Of a stretch of 64,000 nucleotides of DNA, positions 55,589 through 64,000 are shown in pieces (the stretch's first letter is position 1; every line of letters begins with the position of its first letter). A program made the position numbers and the translations under genes. The notes below the pieces were generated by a model that did no database searches, was not told the DNA's origin, and saw only the letters and a program-made list of their open reading frames with translations. Location of the stretch: the NCBI GenBank assembly GCA_964390905.1, contig CAYMLO010000017.1, positions 18,895 to 82,894 of the forward strand. Direction: 5' to 3'. This DNA is from JAFGLZ01 sp964390905 (GTDB taxonomy: Bacteria; Planctomycetota; Phycisphaerae; UBA1845; JAFGLZ01).

Positions 55589-55654
55589 ATGTTGACCACC
55601 GAAGCTATCCCTGTAGAGGCGCGGGGGGAGGGAAGCATGTGCCCCTCGCTTGAT

Positions 55655-55696
55655 GCCATCGGACCGGCTGGCCGCCCAGCCATCCGGTCCGATGGC
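55655..55696 (+). repeat. Strong hairpin between the first two B12-unit genes
   Basis: Arms GCCATCGGACCGG (55655-55667) and CCGGTCCGATGGC (55684-55696), 13 perfect pairs with a further small inner stem. Without a T-tract it may attenuate or stabilise the message between the propeller gene and the next. It supports a start at 55739 rather than 55589 for the following gene. Confidence 0.7.
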
Positions 55697-55738
55697 GGGC
55701 CTATCATGGCGTGGGGCCCATCCGTGTGGGGTGTGGCA

Positions 55739-57937
55739 ATGTACTGGCAGCGTGCACTCCTGACTGTAATCTGCGTGCTATCCTGCGCCGTCAGCGTCGC
55801 GCGAGCGGACAATTTCGCCTCGGCGGTGATCGATACGGGGTTCTGCGATAACGATCCGGACTACCGTCCGGCATCGGGTCAGTTCGTCAACAACGCCACC
55901 TACAACGATCCCAATCGGGCCCTCGGTGCGCCGATTGGCGGCGGCACGAGCTACCAGAACAACGACAAGGTGGTCAGCCTGGGGGCGTTCGGCGGGCAGA
56001 TCGTGCTGGCGTTCGATCACGACGTGACGGACGATCCGGCCAACCCGTTCGGGCTGGACGCGATCGTATTCTGTAACTCGTTCTGGGTGAGCGGCGACCC
56101 GAATCTCCACGGAGCCGAGCTGGCCCACATCGAGATCATGCCCGAGCTCAACGGCAACGGGGTGCCCGGCGACGACCCGAACGAGCAGTGGTATCTGATC
56201 CCCGGGTCGCATCTGACGTCCGGCGATTGGAAGACCAAGTCGTGGCCCGATGTGGGGTTCCCGCCGATGTGGTACCCCAGCCTGGTGTGGTTCCCGAACC
56301 GACCCGATGCCTACGACACGGGCGCCTACGAGCTGGAGCCCAACTACCAGACTGTCGGCGGCAGTCAGGGCGTGCTGGTCAACCCGAACTTAGAAGACGG
56401 GGACCCGAACAACGACGACGAGGAGGGCTACTGGGGCTATGCGGAGTACTCGCCGACGCTCAAGCTCGGGGACCGCAACGCCGACAACGACGACGCCGGC
56501 CTTGGCGACGACGCGAACATGTCGGCCGACGTCTTCTACACCACGCCCGACGATCCGTTTGCGGTCGGGATGACGCGCGGCGCGGGCGGCGGGGACGCGA
56601 TTGACATCCAGTGGGCAGTCGATCCAAACAATAGCTGGCAGCCGGCCGGCCTGACCCATTTCCGCTACGTCCGGATCACGACCGCGGTCGATGATTTCCT
56701 CGCCGCGCTGGGCGAGATCTCCCCCGAGATCGGGGCGGTGGCCGACGTTCGGCCAATGGGCGACCTCGACGCGGATCAGGACGTGGATCTGGACGACTAC
56801 GACATCCTCGTAGACGCGTGGGGCACGGACCCCAACGAACCCAACGCCTGGGACGCCCGGGCCGACATCGACGTCGACGAGGACTATGACGTCGACCTCG
56901 CGGACTACGGCCTGTTCCTCCGCGGCTGGCAGCTCTACAACGACCTGACCGAGCCGAACGATCCGAACGGCGAGCTCGAGATCAAGGCCTGGATCATCGA
57001 GGGCGACTTCGATCCCGGTGTGGGCTACGTCGTGATCAAAATCGCCGCCGAGCACACGGGAACCGCAAATGGGTACCGTTGGTTCGGCGGTCTGCGGGCG
57101 ATGGTGGGCGTCGGCGGCGGGCTGTGGGTCGACCCGAACGACACGGGCGCGATCGAGATCGTGCAGAACGCAGGCACGCTCGTGCCGGGCCTGCCGCCCG
57201 ACGCCAACCAAATCAACACAGAGACGGATGCGAACACGGCCGACGAGAACTGGCAGACCTACGGCGGATCGGGCGAGGCCGTCGAGTACGACAAGGACCG
57301 GGACACGTGGTTCTACGACCCGTTTGCGAACTTCCTGGATGCCCCCGCCGCGGACGACCCGGCCGAATGGACGTTCACGGCCAGCCAGTTCCCCAATTCG
57401 GTCGGCAACTACGTCGACCTGATCCATCTGGTGGTCCTCAAGAAGGCGGGCTATGACGGCAACCCGGTCAGGATCTATATCGGCGGACAGTGGGGGCTGG
57501 TCGGCGAGGCGCCCGACCCGACTTTTTCAGGACTGCTCGCCGCCGAGGACCCCAACGCCGAGGGCGACGTGAAGGTCGGCGCGCTCGTCGTAGAGCCGCT
57601 GTACGCATTGGGCCTCGAGGTGGAAAACGCCCACATGGGCACGATCGAGACGGACCCCGACGAGCCAAGCGAACCGCCGTACCTGTATCGACCCGGGGCG
57701 GAGGTGACGCTAACGGCCGTGCCCAATGAGGGCAAGGCCTTCAAGCACTGGGTGATCTACGACCCCAACCACCCCGGCGACGCAAACTACATCGAGCTCG
57801 ACGCCAACACCGTGCTGCACTTCACGATGGACGCGGACTGGGAGATCGTGGCGGCGTTCAAGTGCGGAGAAGGGGCGGGAATGATGTTCGCGCTGGCCGT
57901 GGCGATGGGGCTGGCGATGGTGCGTCGCAGGCGGTGA
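55739..57937 (+). CDS. Surface protein with B12-locus-type domain, dockerin-like motifs and C-terminal anchor
   Basis: A 732-residue protein starting with signal peptide MYWQRALLTVICVLSCAVSVARA. Residues 30-300 hold FVNNATYNDPNRALGAP, NDKVVSLGAFGGQIVLAFDHDV, PFGLDAIVFCN and GGDAIDIQWAVD, which I know from surface proteins coded beside B12 riboswitches and BtuB in Bacteroidetes. Next are two EF-hand, dockerin-like repeats (GDLDADQDVDLDDYDILVDAW; ADIDVDEDYDVDLADYGLFLRGW) and a beta-rich region ending with an InlB-like repeat (GAEVTLTAVPNEGKAFKHWVIY). The end is CGEGAGMMFALAVAMGLAMVRRRR, a helix-and-arginine tail without a PEP. The in-frame ATG at 55589 is less likely because it would add 50 residues before the signal. 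Confidence 0.8.
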   Translation: MYWQRALLTVICVLSCAVSVARADNFASAVIDTGFCDNDPDYRPASGQFVNNATYNDPNRALGAPIGGGTSYQNNDKVVSLGAFGGQIVLAFDHDVTDDPANPFGLDAIVFCNSFWVSGDPNLHGAELAHIEIMPELNGNGVPGDDPNEQWYLIPGSHLTSGDWKTKSWPDVGFPPMWYPSLVWFPNRPDAYDTGAYELEPNYQTVGGSQGVLVNPNLEDGDPNNDDEEGYWGYAEYSPTLKLGDRNADNDDAGLGDDANMSADVFYTTPDDPFAVGMTRGAGGGDAIDIQWAVDPNNSWQPAGLTHFRYVRITTAVDDFLAALGEISPEIGAVADVRPMGDLDADQDVDLDDYDILVDAWGTDPNEPNAWDARADIDVDEDYDVDLADYGLFLRGWQLYNDLTEPNDPNGELEIKAWIIEGDFDPGVGYVVIKIAAEHTGTANGYRWFGGLRAMVGVGGGLWVDPNDTGAIEIVQNAGTLVPGLPPDANQINTETDANTADENWQTYGGSGEAVEYDKDRDTWFYDPFANFLDAPAADDPAEWTFTASQFPNSVGNYVDLIHLVVLKKAGYDGNPVRIYIGGQWGLVGEAPDPTFSGLLAAEDPNAEGDVKVGALVVEPLYALGLEVENAHMGTIETDPDEPSEPPYLYRPGAEVTLTAVPNEGKAFKHWVIYDPNHPGDANYIELDANTVLHFTMDADWEIVAAFKCGEGAGMMFALAVAMGLAMVRRRR

Positions 57938-58042
57938 TCGGTCCGAAGGTCGGGGCCGATCTGGTCATCCAATGGTCTAGGGCCATCTTGGCGCGGAGGT
58001 ACCCTAACCGTGTTGCAGGAGCACAGATTGCATCGGATCGTC

Positions 58043-58915
58043 ATGCGAAGTCGACGCTGTGCGGGCTTCACGCTGGTCGAGCTGCTGATCGTGATCGCCA
58101 TCGTTGCGCTGCTGTTATCTATCCTGTTGCCCTCGTTGAGCGCGGCCCGGGCGATGGCGCGAAGCGCCGTGTGCAAGTCGAATCTGCGGCAGCTCCACAT
58201 CGGCAACCAGACCTACACCAATGACCACGACGACTACTACGTCCCGGCAGCGTCGGACATGCAGTCCGGCTTTGGAGGTCGGCATCGTTGGCATGGCGTG
58301 CGCGAGTCATCGGGCGTCCACCCGGACCCCAACAAGAACTTCTTCGACCCGGCCAAGGGCCCGCTGGTGGCGGCACTGGGTAGCAAGGGTCGGGTCAAGA
58401 AGTGTCCGGAGTTCGTGCCCTTCGTCGACGATGGATCCCAGAACGCCTTCGAGGCGGGCACGGGCGGATACGGGTACAACCTGCGGGGCGTCGGGTCGAG
58501 GCGGTATGACAGGGACGCCTACGCCACCTGGACCACGCCCGACCGGACCTATCTGCTGGGCATGAAGACGACCGAGATCCGCAGGCCCGGCGACACGGTG
58601 ATGTTCACCGACGCGGCGTACTTGGAGGGAACCGGGCCCTACTACCTGATCGAGTACTCGTTCGCCGAGGCGCCCTACTGGGTAGCCCAGGACTGGTGGC
58701 CGCCCTACGACGTCAAGGAAACGGTGATGGTCTCCAAGCCGAGCATCCACTTCCGCCACCGCGGCAAGACGAACATCGTCTGGTGCGACGGCCACGCCGA
58801 CGAGCAGCCCTTCGGATTCACCAACGAGGCAGACCCCCACTACGCCAAGGAACTCAAGCGAGAGCGTATCGGCTGGTTCGATCCCAACAGCAACAAGCTG
58901 TTCGACCCGAAGTGA
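58043..58915 (+). CDS. Prepilin-type protein in the B12 cluster
   Basis: A 290-residue pseudopilin: leader MRSRRCAG, then FTLVELLIVIAIVALLLSILLPSL. Later NDHDDYYVPAASDMQ, LLGMKTTEIRRPGDTVMFTD and IHFRHRGKTNIVWCDGHADEQPF with the H-x-DG motif. In-frame TTG codons at 58010 and 58025 precede the chosen ATG; that at 58025 has GGAG upstream. It belongs to a different subgroup from the three tandem prepilins. Confidence 0.82.
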   Translation: MRSRRCAGFTLVELLIVIAIVALLLSILLPSLSAARAMARSAVCKSNLRQLHIGNQTYTNDHDDYYVPAASDMQSGFGGRHRWHGVRESSGVHPDPNKNFFDPAKGPLVAALGSKGRVKKCPEFVPFVDDGSQNAFEAGTGGYGYNLRGVGSRRYDRDAYATWTTPDRTYLLGMKTTEIRRPGDTVMFTDAAYLEGTGPYYLIEYSFAEAPYWVAQDWWPPYDVKETVMVSKPSIHFRHRGKTNIVWCDGHADEQPFGFTNEADPHYAKELKRERIGWFDPNSNKLFDPK

Positions 58916-59003
58916 ACCGACCGTTGTTGACAGTGACGGAGCCGCGATCGAACATGGTGCGCGCACTGTCTGTAACCGAGCGGATCTTGAAGGAGGTGGG
59001 CGT

Positions 59004-60233
59004 ATGACGGTTCACACGCGGACCAGGGCGATGACGGCGTCGGCAGCAGTTCTCCTGGTGACGTGCATCAGCCGGGCCGATACGGTGATCGAGCTGCGCT
59101 GTAAGCCCCATCACGGTCAAGTCGAAACGCCGGTCATGATGGACCTGTCGGGCAGCGGGGCGATGGGGAAGCTCTCCGGGGCGTTCATCCTGGCTGAGGA
59201 GGGGACGGCGCGGCGGATCGCGGCGCAGGTGATCACGAAGCCGGCCCGCGTGCTGTGCTTCGTCGTGCCGCCGCGTCGGGCCGAATCGGACGTGCGTCGA
59301 TTCCGGGTGACGACCGACCGACCGGGGCCTGCGGGGCCGGCCGTCGACGCGTCCGACAAGAACCGCGTCGTCGTCACCGAATCGGGACGGGGCGTGCTGA
59401 CGTTTGTCCGCGGGATGGCCCTCAAGTCGGGCGTGCCGGATCGATACCGTCGGTCATGCTACCTGCACCCGATCCACGATCTGGACGGAGTGGTCCTGAC
59501 GGACGATTTCCCCCGCGACCATTACCATCATCGCGGCCTGTCGTGGGTCTGGCCGCGGGTCGAGTACGCGGGCAAGAAGTACGACATGTGGTCGATCTGT
59601 CCGCTGAAGCACCGATTCGTCAAGCTGCTCGGCGAGGAAAGCGGACCGGTCTGTGCCGTCTTGCGCATGTCCAACCAGTGGGTGCTCGAAGACAAACCGG
59701 TGGTGGACGAGAAGATCGAGCTGTGCGTCTGGCGTGCGGGACAGGTCGGCCGGGCCATCGACGTGTTCTGGACCGTCACCGCTCTCGACGCACCGGTCCG
59801 CATCGGCGGACGGCTGCGGGAGAACAAGGGCTACGGCGGATTCAACATTCGATTCGCACCGCGGCGCGACACGGTGGTGTACGGCCCGAAGGGCCGACAG
59901 CCTGGCTACGTCAATCGGGTCCGGATGGCGTGGAGTGATCTGTCGGCGCGGTTCGTGCGGGACTCCGATCGGGTGAGCGGGCTGGCCATCTTCGACAGCC
60001 CGGGCAATCCGGGGTTCCCGAGCGGCTGGAGCAATCGGTCCTACGGCTACCTGAACCCGGCCTGGCCTGGGCTGGGCAAGTACGACCTGGCGCCCGGCCG
60101 GCCGCTGCGGCTGCGGTACCGCGTGTGGATCCATCGCGGCGACGTCCTGGCCGGAAAGGTGGATCACGCCCAGAAGGCCTTCGCCGATCCGCCCACCGCG
60201 GCCGCCGCGCCCAGCGACAAACGGGCCCGGTAG
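59004..60233 (+). CDS. DUF6807 (PmoA-like) secreted protein, second copy
   Basis: A 409-residue protein with signal peptide (ASAAVLLVTCISRADT). It has the family features YLHPIHDLDGVVLTDDFPRDHYHHRGLSWVWPRVEY and GGFNIRFAPRRDTVVYG, and is longer at the N-terminus than the copy at 34.6 kb. AAGGAGGTG is a near-perfect ribosome-binding site. Function unknown; probably acts with the heparinase-like gene downstream. Confidence 0.8.
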   Translation: MTVHTRTRAMTASAAVLLVTCISRADTVIELRCKPHHGQVETPVMMDLSGSGAMGKLSGAFILAEEGTARRIAAQVITKPARVLCFVVPPRRAESDVRRFRVTTDRPGPAGPAVDASDKNRVVVTESGRGVLTFVRGMALKSGVPDRYRRSCYLHPIHDLDGVVLTDDFPRDHYHHRGLSWVWPRVEYAGKKYDMWSICPLKHRFVKLLGEESGPVCAVLRMSNQWVLEDKPVVDEKIELCVWRAGQVGRAIDVFWTVTALDAPVRIGGRLRENKGYGGFNIRFAPRRDTVVYGPKGRQPGYVNRVRMAWSDLSARFVRDSDRVSGLAIFDSPGNPGFPSGWSNRSYGYLNPAWPGLGKYDLAPGRPLRLRYRVWIHRGDVLAGKVDHAQKAFADPPTAAAAPSDKRAR

Positions 60234-60337
60234 GACGAGCCCCGGCAGATGGTCATGCAGGCTGTCGTGCCGTCCCCCGATTCGGCCGCGTTGGCGCCGG
60301 TCGAACCGATGAGGCAATCCTCTCCTGAGGGATTCCC

Positions 60338-63300
60338 ATGTTGCGAAAGTATGGCGTAGCGCTTGTTGGCGTGGTCTTGATCGCGGGTTCGGGCCATCAA
60401 GCCCTCGCCGACGTGGACGTGTCGAAACGTCAAGTCCGTCAGGCGATGGACCTGTCGGGACGGTCCCGTCCGGTGGTAGTCCTGACGCCGACCAGCGAAC
60501 AGGGCCGTCGGGCCGGTGCTGCAGTGGCGGCGCTGTTGCGCGATCGCGGCGGGCGTGAGGTCCGGGTGACGTCGAAGGCCGCCGAGGGGCTGCCCGGGTC
60601 GGTGAACGTGGTCGCGCTGGGCAACATGCTCGACAACGAGCTGATCTGCCGACTGTACTGGAATCGATACTGCTACGCGGATCGCCTCTGGCCTGGATCG
60701 GGCCGGGTGTTCGTCCGAACGGTGTTCGATCCGTATCCGTGGCACAACGGCGGCGACGTGGTCGTGATTGCCGCCAGCGAGCCAACTGACCTGGCTCGGG
60801 CGGCGGATGCCCTGAAACAAGCACTTGACGCAGAGGAGGGCGCGAAGGGAACGTTGTCCCTACCATTCACGATGGCGGCCGTGCCGCCCTTCAAGCCGTC
60901 CAAGGGCGGCCCGCCGGTCCGACCGACGCTGTACGATTTCCTGACCGAGGCGCGTCGCTACCTGACGACGGGCGATGAGACAACGGCGGACCGGGCGGTC
61001 GAGGCCCTGGCCAAGACGGCTGCACTGTACCGCAAGAACCCGAAGCGCCTGCCCGATTGGCCGGAGGAGACCTCCTCGTTCGAGATCCTGGCCGCCTGGG
61101 ACGCCTTCGAGGAACACCCGCGGATGACGGGCGAACAGCGGCGCGAGTTCCTGCGCATGTTCCTCAAGTGGATGGACGGTCTGAAGCACAAAACGTCGGG
61201 CTATGCGGGGCTGGGCAAGGGAGACCTGGTGGCGTGGAACCATACGACGTTTCCGCTGCTGGGGTTGTACGCTGGGTCGAGGTATTTCGTCGACTACGTG
61301 GGCGTGCCCGAATGCGAGCGGCACCTGGCGAAGGCGAAGGCGTGCTTCCTCGCGCAGGCGCGGTCGCCGAAACCCCAGGAGGACGCGGACAGCTACCTGA
61401 TCATCACGATGAGGCACGTCATTCAGTACTGCCTGAGCGAATGGCATCTGACGCCGTTCGAGAACGGCGTGTTCGGACGGTATTGGGACTACGTCGTGGA
61501 CATCTGCGACAGCGCAGGGCTGGCCAGCGGGTTCGGCGATTCGGGCGTCAGTCGGGACCCGACATTGCTGACGCGTGCGCTGCCGACGGGATTCTGGTGG
61601 ACGCGCGACCCGGGGTACCTGTGGATCCTGGATCACGTGAGCGGCGCGGGCAAACGAGTTCGCTGGGCGAATCCGTTCTGCCGCGACGTGACGCCGAAGC
61701 GCCCCGACCGCTTCGTGGGACTGCGGGTCGTGCCGCTGGATCGTCAGTTGTACGCCTTCACGCAGGCCAGGCCGTTCTACAATGAACCCCTGCAGAAGTC
61801 CCCCATCCCGGCTGACCGGGCGGTCGACAAGATCGTGATGCGAGACGGCTGGTCGCGGGCCGCGCAGTACGTCATCCTCGACGGCTACGGCCGGGGAAAG
61901 CACCTCCACTACGACACGGGGGCCATCATCGAGTACGTGAGCCGTGGGTACCGCTGGCTTCTCGATCATGACTACCTGACGCGCAACACGACCGAGCACA
62001 ACATGCTGACCGTATTGCGGGACGGGCGCTCAACACAGCTCGTGCCGACGATGGCTGGGCTGGCGGGCACTGCCGAGGGCGACAAGTGTGCCGTCGTCGG
62101 GATTGAGGTGCCCCGGTATCAGGGCGTCCACTGGCGACGGTCGCTGTTCTGGCGAAAGGGGCAGTGGCTGCTGGTCGTCGATCAGGCCCGGGCCGATGTG
62201 GCGGGCGAGTACGACCTGGACTGGACCTGGAAGACCGAGGATCAAGGTCTGGAGCGATTGGAGCCCGACGGATCGTTCGTGGTCCGACGCGGGACGGTCG
62301 ACCCACGGACGCGCGACACCTCGGTGGTGGCGGATGAGGCAGCGAGCGGGGGCAAGGCGGTATTGCTAGGACAGGGCACGTCCCGGCTGGCGTTGGCTGC
62401 GTCCGTTCCAGCCGGTGAGTATCACCTCGAGCTGTACGCCCGTGGGGTGGACGGCAGCAGCGATTCACTGCACGTCTCGATCGACGGGGCCAAGCCGCAG
62501 GCCTTCCACGTGCCGAAACGCCGGTACGGACGGTCAAGCACGCGGTTCGACCTGACCGAGCCGACGCCGAAGGTGGGCGTCGGTCAGGGCCAGCAGCACG
62601 TCGTGGTGGTCACGCTTCGCGAGAACCCGCCGGTCCATCTGGATCGACTGCGGTTCGTGCCGGTGGCGGGGGGGCATGCGGTGGAGATCGAGGCCGAAAC
62701 GGCGCCGGCCCCCACCGAGGCGGATCTGGCCCCGATGGACAGCGATCGGTTCACGATTGTCACGCCGGACGCGGTGTTCGCGCGGCTGTCGCGTGACCGG
62801 CCGAAGGGCATCGCGGTGCCCGTCTGCCGGCTGCATCAGCGGATCAGCGCGCGGTTGGCGGCGGGGGAGGGGCGCGAATTGGCCAACCTGATGTTCTGCG
62901 ATCGGCTCAGGCAGCCCGCGGGATGGCACGTTCGTCGAGCGGGGGTCGGCCATCTGGTCGTCTCGGACGGTCCGACGGTCTGTCTGTGCGGGCAGGTCGC
63001 GTCGGGGAAGGCTCGCTTGGGCGGGGGCACGGCGATGGCCAATCCGCGGTCTGTACTGGCCGCCGAGACGACGCAACTGCAACTGGGACCGGTGAGGCTG
63101 GCGAGTGCCAAGCCGTTCAGCCTCGCGCTGAATCTGAGCAGCGGGGCTGCCAGGGTCCGAAGCCGTACCCCCGTCGACTGGAAGGTCGATGGATCGCGCG
63201 GGCGAATAGAACCACAGTCAGCCGAGGGCCAATGGACATCGACGTCCATACCGGGCTGGCGTTGGGACGAGGGCCTCTCCGAACGGTGGCAGGCCTACCT

Positions 63301-64000
63301 CACCAACGTGTACCGCAATGCCACGCGCCCATCAGCGACCGCCACGGTGTCGACGCCGACCAAGGACGCGCACGGACAGGGATCGACGGTCCGTTGGCGA
63401 CTCGACGTGCCGGGCGGGCCGTCGATCCGCCGGATGCGATTAGCCGACCTGGACGGCGATGGCAAGGGAGAACTGCTGCTGGCTGCCAACAACCAGGTGC
63501 TGGCCTACGACACCGACGGCAAGCCTCGGTGGCAGTTTGCGTGCAAGGGATCGGCGAGCGACGTCTTCGCCGCGGAGCTGGGCGAACCGGACGGCTTGGA
63601 GGTCCTCGTCGCCGACCGCGCCGGGTGGGCTTACGCCCTGGACGCGGCGGGTAAGAAGCTGCACGAGCTGAAGTTCGTCGGCCTGCCATGGAACGCGTCG
63701 GTCGGCGAGCGCCCGTATGGTGTGCTGACGGTCGGGGCGGCTGATCTGGACAACGACGGGGCGAACGAGATCATCGTGACGGGCGTGAACTTCGAGCTGC
63801 GCGTCTACGAGCGGCCGTGGAAACTCCGGTGGAAGGATCGGCTGGTCTATCACGGGAACATCGACCTGATCGCCCGCGACGTGGACGGGGACGGCCGACG
63901 CGAGCTGTTCGCGTCGGATCACTACGGGCACATGCACGCCTTCGCGGCGGACGGCAGGCTGATCGCGCGGTCATACAGCTCGATCGGCAACGTGATGTTC
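60338..64000 (+). CDS. Heparinase II/III-like protein with FG-GAP propeller (3' end outside window)
   Basis: The frame is open from the ATG at 60338 to the last base: 1,221 codons and incomplete. Signal peptide (GVALVGVVLIAGSGHQALA), an N-terminal domain (about 30-185), an all-helical region (190-480) and a beta-region with HLHYDTGAIIEY (His522, His524, Asp526) that matches heparinase II/III-type polysaccharide lyases. A carbohydrate-binding-like segment follows near 690-760. From about residue 1030, FG-GAP-like repeats begin (DLDGDGKGELLLA, DLDNDGANEIIV, DVDGDGRRELF). Substrate not predictable; a uronic-acid polysaccharide is likely. It is the fifth gene of the plus-strand cluster led by the B12 riboswitch. 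Confidence 0.75.
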   Translation, partial: MLRKYGVALVGVVLIAGSGHQALADVDVSKRQVRQAMDLSGRSRPVVVLTPTSEQGRRAGAAVAALLRDRGGREVRVTSKAAEGLPGSVNVVALGNMLDNELICRLYWNRYCYADRLWPGSGRVFVRTVFDPYPWHNGGDVVVIAASEPTDLARAADALKQALDAEEGAKGTLSLPFTMAAVPPFKPSKGGPPVRPTLYDFLTEARRYLTTGDETTADRAVEALAKTAALYRKNPKRLPDWPEETSSFEILAAWDAFEEHPRMTGEQRREFLRMFLKWMDGLKHKTSGYAGLGKGDLVAWNHTTFPLLGLYAGSRYFVDYVGVPECERHLAKAKACFLAQARSPKPQEDADSYLIITMRHVIQYCLSEWHLTPFENGVFGRYWDYVVDICDSAGLASGFGDSGVSRDPTLLTRALPTGFWWTRDPGYLWILDHVSGAGKRVRWANPFCRDVTPKRPDRFVGLRVVPLDRQLYAFTQARPFYNEPLQKSPIPADRAVDKIVMRDGWSRAAQYVILDGYGRGKHLHYDTGAIIEYVSRGYRWLLDHDYLTRNTTEHNMLTVLRDGRSTQLVPTMAGLAGTAEGDKCAVVGIEVPRYQGVHWRRSLFWRKGQWLLVVDQARADVAGEYDLDWTWKTEDQGLERLEPDGSFVVRRGTVDPRTRDTSVVADEAASGGKAVLLGQGTSRLALAASVPAGEYHLELYARGVDGSSDSLHVSIDGAKPQAFHVPKRRYGRSSTRFDLTEPTPKVGVGQGQQHVVVVTLRENPPVHLDRLRFVPVAGGHAVEIEAETAPAPTEADLAPMDSDRFTIVTPDAVFARLSRDRPKGIAVPVCRLHQRISARLAAGEGRELANLMFCDRLRQPAGWHVRRAGVGHLVVSDGPTVCLCGQVASGKARLGGGTAMANPRSVLAAETTQLQLGPVRLASAKPFSLALNLSSGAARVRSRTPVDWKVDGSRGRIEPQSAEGQWTSTSIPGWRWDEGLSERWQAYLTNVYRNATRPSATATVSTPTKDAHGQGSTVRWRLDVPGGPSIRRMRLADLDGDGKGELLLAANNQVLAYDTDGKPRWQFACKGSASDVFAAELGEPDGLEVLVADRAGWAYALDAAGKKLHELKFVGLPWNASVGERPYGVLTVGAADLDNDGANEIIVTGVNFELRVYERPWKLRWKDRLVYHGNIDLIARDVDGDGRRELFASDHYGHMHAFAADGRLIARSYSSIGNVMF

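Noticed and set aside
55589..55738. Start of the dockerin-bearing protein at 55589
   Set aside because: The added 50 residues are not a signal peptide and would include a strong hairpin; a normal signal peptide begins at the ATG at 55739.

Overview
The window looks like a chromosomal piece of a GC-rich, probably facultatively or strictly anaerobic member of the Planctomycetota (Phycisphaerae-like). This is an inference from gene content: five prepilin-type proteins with the N-terminal FTLxELLVVVAII helix, PEP-CTERM and dockerin-like surface proteins, two sulfatases, two DUF6807 (PmoA-like) proteins, FG-GAP repeat proteins, a secreted PIG-L deacetylase, and an ECF sigma/zinc anti-sigma pair. 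No rRNA, tRNA, CRISPR array or insertion sequence was seen.

Layout. 1-4.0 kb: 3' part of a giant repeat-built PEP-CTERM surface protein. 4.1-13.8 kb: FG-GAP protein, Na+/solute symporter with two small membrane proteins, a Tat-type sulfatase, an enolase-superfamily enzyme and SurE. 13.8-18.7 kb (minus strand): a seven-gene co-directional block made of an ECF sigma factor, a ZAS anti-sigma factor, a CnrX/Spy-like helical membrane protein, a prepilin and three tandem paralogues of an unrecognised TM plus helix protein. ClpB is divergent from it. 21.5-25.9 kb: lipoprotein and coiled-coil pair, a decayed clpB 3' end, an orphan HicB, a membrane protein and a PilZ protein. 26.1-37 kb: glycan-type locus (propeller protein, PIG-L deacetylase, GH42-like protein, three tandem prepilins each with its own promoter, DUF6807 and a second sulfatase).

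37-50.4 kb is a molybdenum enzyme region: a membrane protein, NuoE-like and NuoF-like subunits, a selenocysteine-containing formate dehydrogenase catalytic subunit read through an in-frame TGA with a textbook bacterial SECIS hairpin, FdhD, a higBA-type toxin/antitoxin-protease module with a palindromic operator, and a xanthine-dehydrogenase-family pair followed by a MocA-like cytidylyltransferase. Together NuoE, NuoF and FdhA form an NAD-linked (possibly bifurcating) formate dehydrogenase, with FdhD as its sulfur-transfer factor.

50.4-64 kb: two tandem PhoD-like phosphatases on the minus strand, then on the plus strand a promoter, a cobalamin riboswitch and an intrinsic terminator. These lead into a surface-protein cluster: a propeller PEP-CTERM protein, a dockerin-bearing surface protein whose N-terminal region resembles proteins of B12 loci in Bacteroidetes, a prepilin, DUF6807, and a heparinase II/III-like/FG-GAP protein that runs off the window. 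The B12-controlled surface cluster and the Sec-formate dehydrogenase are the two most interesting systems.
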